NCBI GenBank assembly: GCA_023381945.1
Contig: JAMCQY010000246.1
Location: 1-16,790 of the forward strand
Source: Deltaproteobacteria bacterium
Lineage (GTDB): Bacteria; Desulfobacterota; Desulfobaccia; Desulfobaccales; 0-14-0-80-60-11
DNA length: 16,790 nt
Direction: 5' to 3'
A program made the position numbers and the translations under genes. Shown here one piece after another: positions 14,392-16,790 of this stretch; the stretch's first letter is position 1, and every line of letters starts with the position of its first letter. The notes beneath the pieces are model-generated. The model worked only from the letters and a program-made list of their open reading frames with translations. It did no database searches and was not told the origin of the DNA.

Positions 14392-14453
14392 CTCTGCGCT
14401 CTCTGCGCCTCTGCGGTGAAAATATTTACCGCAGAGACGCTGAGGTCGCAGAG
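14392..14453. repeat. CTCTGCG-type inverted repeat between sucC and sucD
   Basis: Two 26-base arms, 14392-14417 and 14428-14453, are reverse complements at 22 of 26 positions, with 10 bases between. Each arm contains several copies of CTCTGCG or its complement, so the element is also internally repetitive. Such CTCTGCG/CGCAGAG palindromes are common dispersed intergenic repeats in several phyla. Here it sits inside an operon and ends 18 bases before the sucD ATG, where a folded hairpin could affect readthrough or relative expression of the two subunits. Confidence 0.8.
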
Positions 14454-14471
14454 AAATAGAAAGGTTTCTAT

Positions 14472-15284
14472 ATGAGCGTTCTGGTAAATAACGAGACACG
14501 CGTGGTGGTGCAGGGAGTTACCGGCAAGGAAGGCTCTTTCCATGCCCTGGCCTGCGCCCAATACGGCACCAAGGTGGTGGCGGGGGTGACCCCGGGCAAG
14601 GGCGGCCAGAAGGTGGAAGCCATCCCGGTATTCAATACCGTGGCCCAGGCCGTCAAGGATACCGGCGCCAATACTTCCTTGATTTTCGTGCCCCCGGCCT
14701 TTGCTGCGGACGCCATCCTCGAGGCTGCAGCCGCCGGGATTAAGGTGGCGGTGTGCATCACCGAAGGCATCCCCACCCTGGACATGGTCAAGGTCATGGC
14801 GGCCCTCAAAGACAGCGGCTGCCGCCTCATCGGCCCCAACTGCCCGGGCATCATCTCGCCGGGCCAGGCCAAGGTGGGCATCATGCCAGGGCATATCCAT
14901 CAGCCCGGGCCCATGGGACTGGTCTCCCGCAGCGGCACCCTGACTTACGAAGCGGTGCACCAGATGACCCTGTTGGGCATCGGCCAGAGCACCTGTGTGG
15001 GTATCGGCGGTGACCCTATCATTGGTACCAATTTCATAGATATGTTACAATTGTTTGAGGCTGATCCCCAGACCGAAGGGATCGTGCTCATCGGTGAGAT
15101 TGGCGGGGCCGCCGAAGAAGAGGCCGCCGGCAAACGCCGGGGCCGCGCCGGGGCCATTATCTCCGGGGGCAGCGGTAAAGCCGCCGATAAGATGGCGGCC
15201 CTCGCCCAGGCCGGAGTGACCGTAGTGGCCAACATCGGCGACCTGGGGCAAAACGTCAAAAGGGTCATGGGGTATCGAGTCTGA
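14472..15284 (+). CDS. sucD: Succinate-CoA ligase alpha subunit, lacking 22 residues and the phosphohistidine
   Basis: Most of the protein matches Suc[11 protein letters not shown] near the N-terminus, [54 protein letters not shown] and the conserved glutamate E209 (Glu208 of E. coli). The C-terminal active-site segment is abnormal. In E. coli, 22 residues separate EEEAA from GKRMGHAGAI; here E215-A219 runs straight into [10 protein letters not shown] (junction near 15128/15129). The phosphorylated histidine of that motif (His246 in E. coli) is arginine, R225, codon CGC at 15144-15146. Length is 270 instead of about 288-290. The missing piece includes the strand KPVVxxIAG of the core sheet. 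The frame is intact before and after, so this is an in-frame deletion, not a frameshift. By known mechanism the enzyme should be inactive; a changed role or an assembly fault are alternatives. AAAGG precedes the ATG. Confidence 0.9.
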   Translation: MSVLVNNETRVVVQGVTGKEGSFHALACAQYGTKVVAGVTPGKGGQKVEAIPVFNTVAQAVKDTGANTSLIFVPPAFAADAILEAAAAGIKVAVCITEGIPTLDMVKVMAALKDSGCRLIGPNCPGIISPGQAKVGIMPGHIHQPGPMGLVSRSGTLTYEAVHQMTLLGIGQSTCVGIGGDPIIGTNFIDMLQLFEADPQTEGIVLIGEIGGAAEEEAAGKRRGRAGAIISGGSGKAADKMAALAQAGVTVVANIGDLGQNVKRVMGYRV

Positions 15285-15294
15285 CGACTGACTA

Positions 15295-15912
15295 ATGAAG
15301 ATCTTGCTGCATATCTGTTGCGCCCCCTGCGCCATTTATCCGCTGGAAACCTTGCGGGCCTCGGGCCACCAGGTGCGCGGCTTTTTCTTCAACCCCAATA
15401 TCCATCCCTACCAGGAATATATCCGGCGGGCCGAAACCTTGGAGACCTTTGCCGCCAAAGTCGGCCTGCCGGTGATTTGGGACCGGGGCTACCCCCTGGA
15501 AGAATTTTTGCGTGACCTGGCCTTCCGGGAGGCGGAGCGCTGCCGGTTCTGTTATTATCGCCGCCTGACCGCCGCGGCCCGAGTGGCCCGAGGCGGCAAG
15601 TTCGACGCCTTCACCTCCACCCTGCTGTTCAGCAAATTCCAGAACCACGAACTCATCAGAGAATTGGGCCAGTTGATAGTCCGGGAGGTGGGGATCCCCT
15701 TCTATTACGAGGACTTTCGCAAAGGCTGGGCCGAAGGCAGGGCCAACGCCCAGACGATGGGGCTTTATAAGCAGCAATACTGCGGCTGTATCTTCAGCGA
15801 GCGAGACCGGTTCATGCAGGCCGAGAAGGGGCGGGTGCCACCGGGGAAGCCGATGAAGAAGGAAAAGGCCAGGGGGGTGGCCGGAGGATCGAAGGCCGCA
15901 AAATTCCTGTAG
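15295..15912 (+). CDS. queH: Epoxyqueuosine reductase QueH
   Basis: QueH (formerly DUF208) performs the last step of queuosine synthesis, reducing epoxyqueuosine to queuosine in the tRNA anticodon; it is the metal-dependent, cobalamin-free alternative to QueG. The family motifs are present: HICCAPCAIYPLE with C8, C9 and C12; FFFNPNIHPYQEY at 30-42; CRFCYYRRL with C83/C86; FTSTLLFSKFQNHE at 106-119; and YCGCIFSERDRF with C163/C165. The last 25 residues are a basic, low-complexity tail beyond the core domain. It starts 10 bases after sucD and may be co-transcribed, although there is no functional link. The start lacks a strong ribosome site. Confidence 0.93.
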   Translation: MKILLHICCAPCAIYPLETLRASGHQVRGFFFNPNIHPYQEYIRRAETLETFAAKVGLPVIWDRGYPLEEFLRDLAFREAERCRFCYYRRLTAAARVARGGKFDAFTSTLLFSKFQNHELIRELGQLIVREVGIPFYYEDFRKGWAEGRANAQTMGLYKQQYCGCIFSERDRFMQAEKGRVPPGKPMKKEKARGVAGGSKAAKFL

Positions 15913-16039
15913 ATTTTTCTTTAAAGTTCTTTTAAACTTGGGACGAATATAAGAATTATGGATTGCTTCCAGGGACTGCAATCTGACAGTTATAGATGGT
16001 CCAACAGATGATCAGCGATACGAGAGGATTTGTACGGCG

Positions 16040-16429
16040 ATGGACGCCAGCCGTCTGACCCTGACTAATCGACCGGAAAACCTGCGTCTGCTGCTGGACT
16101 TCATCCAAAAATGGGGCAAGGACCGAAGTCTGCCTCAGGCCCGGCTCGACTCACTGGAGATGGCTGCCGGCAAAATCTTCCGGCACGTGGTGGACCATGC
16201 CTATCAGCCCGGTGAGCCCGGGTCCATCGCAGTGCAATTGCAGGAGAAGGGCCCCAGATTGCGCCTGATGTTCGAAGACGACGCCAAGCCGCCCGGCGAA
16301 GCAGCCCCAAATGCCGACGATCCCCCCGCCAGTCCGCCGCACCTTAATGGTTTGCAGCACCTGGCGGAAAGCCTCATCTATTACCGCACCGCAGACCGCA
16401 AAAACCGTCTGGTGGTCTTCTTGAGTTGA
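16040..16429 (+). CDS. Degenerate RsbW-like anti-sigma factor/histidine kinase-type ATPase
   Basis: The 129-residue protein resembles the small GHKL-ATPase domains of the RsbW/SpoIIAB group, which phosphorylate anti-anti-sigma factors in partner-switching regulation. The overall order fits: an N-terminal strand with NRPENL, a helix ending in HAY (53-55), strands VQLQEKGPRLRLMFEDD (65-81), and the late GLQHLAESLIYYRTADRKNRLVV (104-126). Key ATP-site residues are altered: in the N box the usual E...N...H pattern reads K45...H49...H53, so the magnesium-binding asparagine is missing, and the DxGxG motif expected after FEDD is replaced by DAKPPGEA. It is thus likely catalytically inactive, perhaps only a binding protein. 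AGAGGA (16023-16028) lies 11 bases before the ATG. The match to the family is by pattern only. Confidence 0.6.
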   Translation: MDASRLTLTNRPENLRLLLDFIQKWGKDRSLPQARLDSLEMAAGKIFRHVVDHAYQPGEPGSIAVQLQEKGPRLRLMFEDDAKPPGEAAPNADDPPASPPHLNGLQHLAESLIYYRTADRKNRLVVFLS

Positions 16430-16490
16430 CGGGCACGCACCCCGCGCCCCTGGATAAAATCACTTCGGAAAAATTTCTTAATTACCAGAG

Positions 16491-16790
16491 TTATCGGGTA
16501 TGCTGCCTGGCCTTGGCAAAGGCGGCGTCGGCTTCTTGCTGTCGGCCGCGTTCCTTGAGAAATTCCCCTAAGTAATTCCAACCCTCAGCATAATCGGGCT
16601 TTAACTGCACGGCCTTGCGGAGTTCTTTTTCGGCCTCATTGAGATCCCCCGATTGAGTCAGGGTGCTGCCCAAAAGGCTGTGCGCCTCGGCCCAGTCGGG
16701 CTTGATGGCGAGAGCTTGCCGGAAGGCCTTGGCCGCCTCGGCGTTGCGGCCTTCTTCAGCCTGGATCAGGCCGTATTTGAAGTAATCCTG
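16491..16790 (-). CDS. TPR-repeat protein, C-terminal part
   Basis: A minus-strand frame is open from the right edge of the window to a TAA at 16491-16493; the N-terminus lies outside. The 99 visible residues form about three tetratricopeptide repeats with the typical pattern of paired helices (AEAAKAFRQALAIKPDWAEAHSLLG, then NEAEKELRKAVQLKPDYAEGWNYLG, then QQEADAAFAK), each about 34 residues long and closed by proline after KP. TPR repeats bind partner proteins; nothing visible identifies the partner or a catalytic domain. It converges with the anti-sigma-like gene, 61 bases away. Confidence 0.88.
   Translation of the reverse strand, partial: QDYFKYGLIQAEEGRNAEAAKAFRQALAIKPDWAEAHSLLGSTLTQSGDLNEAEKELRKAVQLKPDYAEGWNYLGEFLKERGRQQEADAAFAKARQHTR

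Noticed and set aside
14393..14453. CRISPR-like repetition of CTCTGCG
   Set aside because: The units are short, back to back and arranged as an inverted repeat, with no spacers.

Overview
The window is a stretch of bacterial chromosome, moderately GC-rich in its genes, with short AT-rich intergenic gaps. It most resembles a strictly anaerobic member of the Desulfobacterota (former Deltaproteobacteria). The clues are a PerR-type regulator beside two rubrerythrins, a Fur-FeoA pair, a zapB-zapA-(RNA?)-rny-ymdB block, sucCD, and two kinds of palindromic intergenic repeat often seen in such genomes. This placement is an inference; no rRNA or other decisive marker is present.

Layout. 1-830: a terminator of an upstream gene, an otherwise empty gap and a 46-residue membrane protein. 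829-2418: an oxidative-stress cluster (PerR-like regulator, rubrerythrin, and a second rubrerythrin with reversed domain order). 2550-3156: a ribbon-helix-helix antitoxin and MazF-type toxin with their own AT-rich promoter, running head-on into rnc (RNase III, minus strand) with only 6 bp between the stop codons. 4118-5038: a direct-repeat-bearing leader and a tail-anchored HD-GYP phosphodiesterase. 5121-5902: a Fur-type regulator with a good promoter and operator, then FeoA without FeoB. 5984-8324: an inverted repeat, then recD2. 8363-9344: a low-GC unknown gene on the minus strand with a terminator in its leader. 9613-12999: zapB-like, zapA, a 300-nt structured region that is a candidate small RNA, RNase Y and YmdB. 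13026-15912: repeats, sucC, sucD and queH. 16040-16790: a degenerate anti-sigma-type kinase and the C-terminal part of a TPR protein on the minus strand.

Functional links. The first cluster would detoxify peroxide with electrons passed through rubredoxin-like domains, under a peroxide- or metal-sensing repressor. The Fur-FeoA pair would control ferrous iron uptake. rny, rnc and the MazF-type toxin are three unrelated RNA-cutting enzymes in one window.

The most striking observation is in sucD. The otherwise well-preserved succinyl-CoA ligase alpha subunit has a clean in-frame loss of 22 residues just before the active-site loop, and the phosphohistidine of the conserved GHAGAI motif is replaced by arginine (R225). 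Its partner SucC is intact, including E197. As written, this enzyme cannot use the classical phosphohistidine mechanism. The second most interesting region is the gap between zapA and rny, where a long colinear set of complementary segments suggests a structured RNA, possibly the local 6S RNA.
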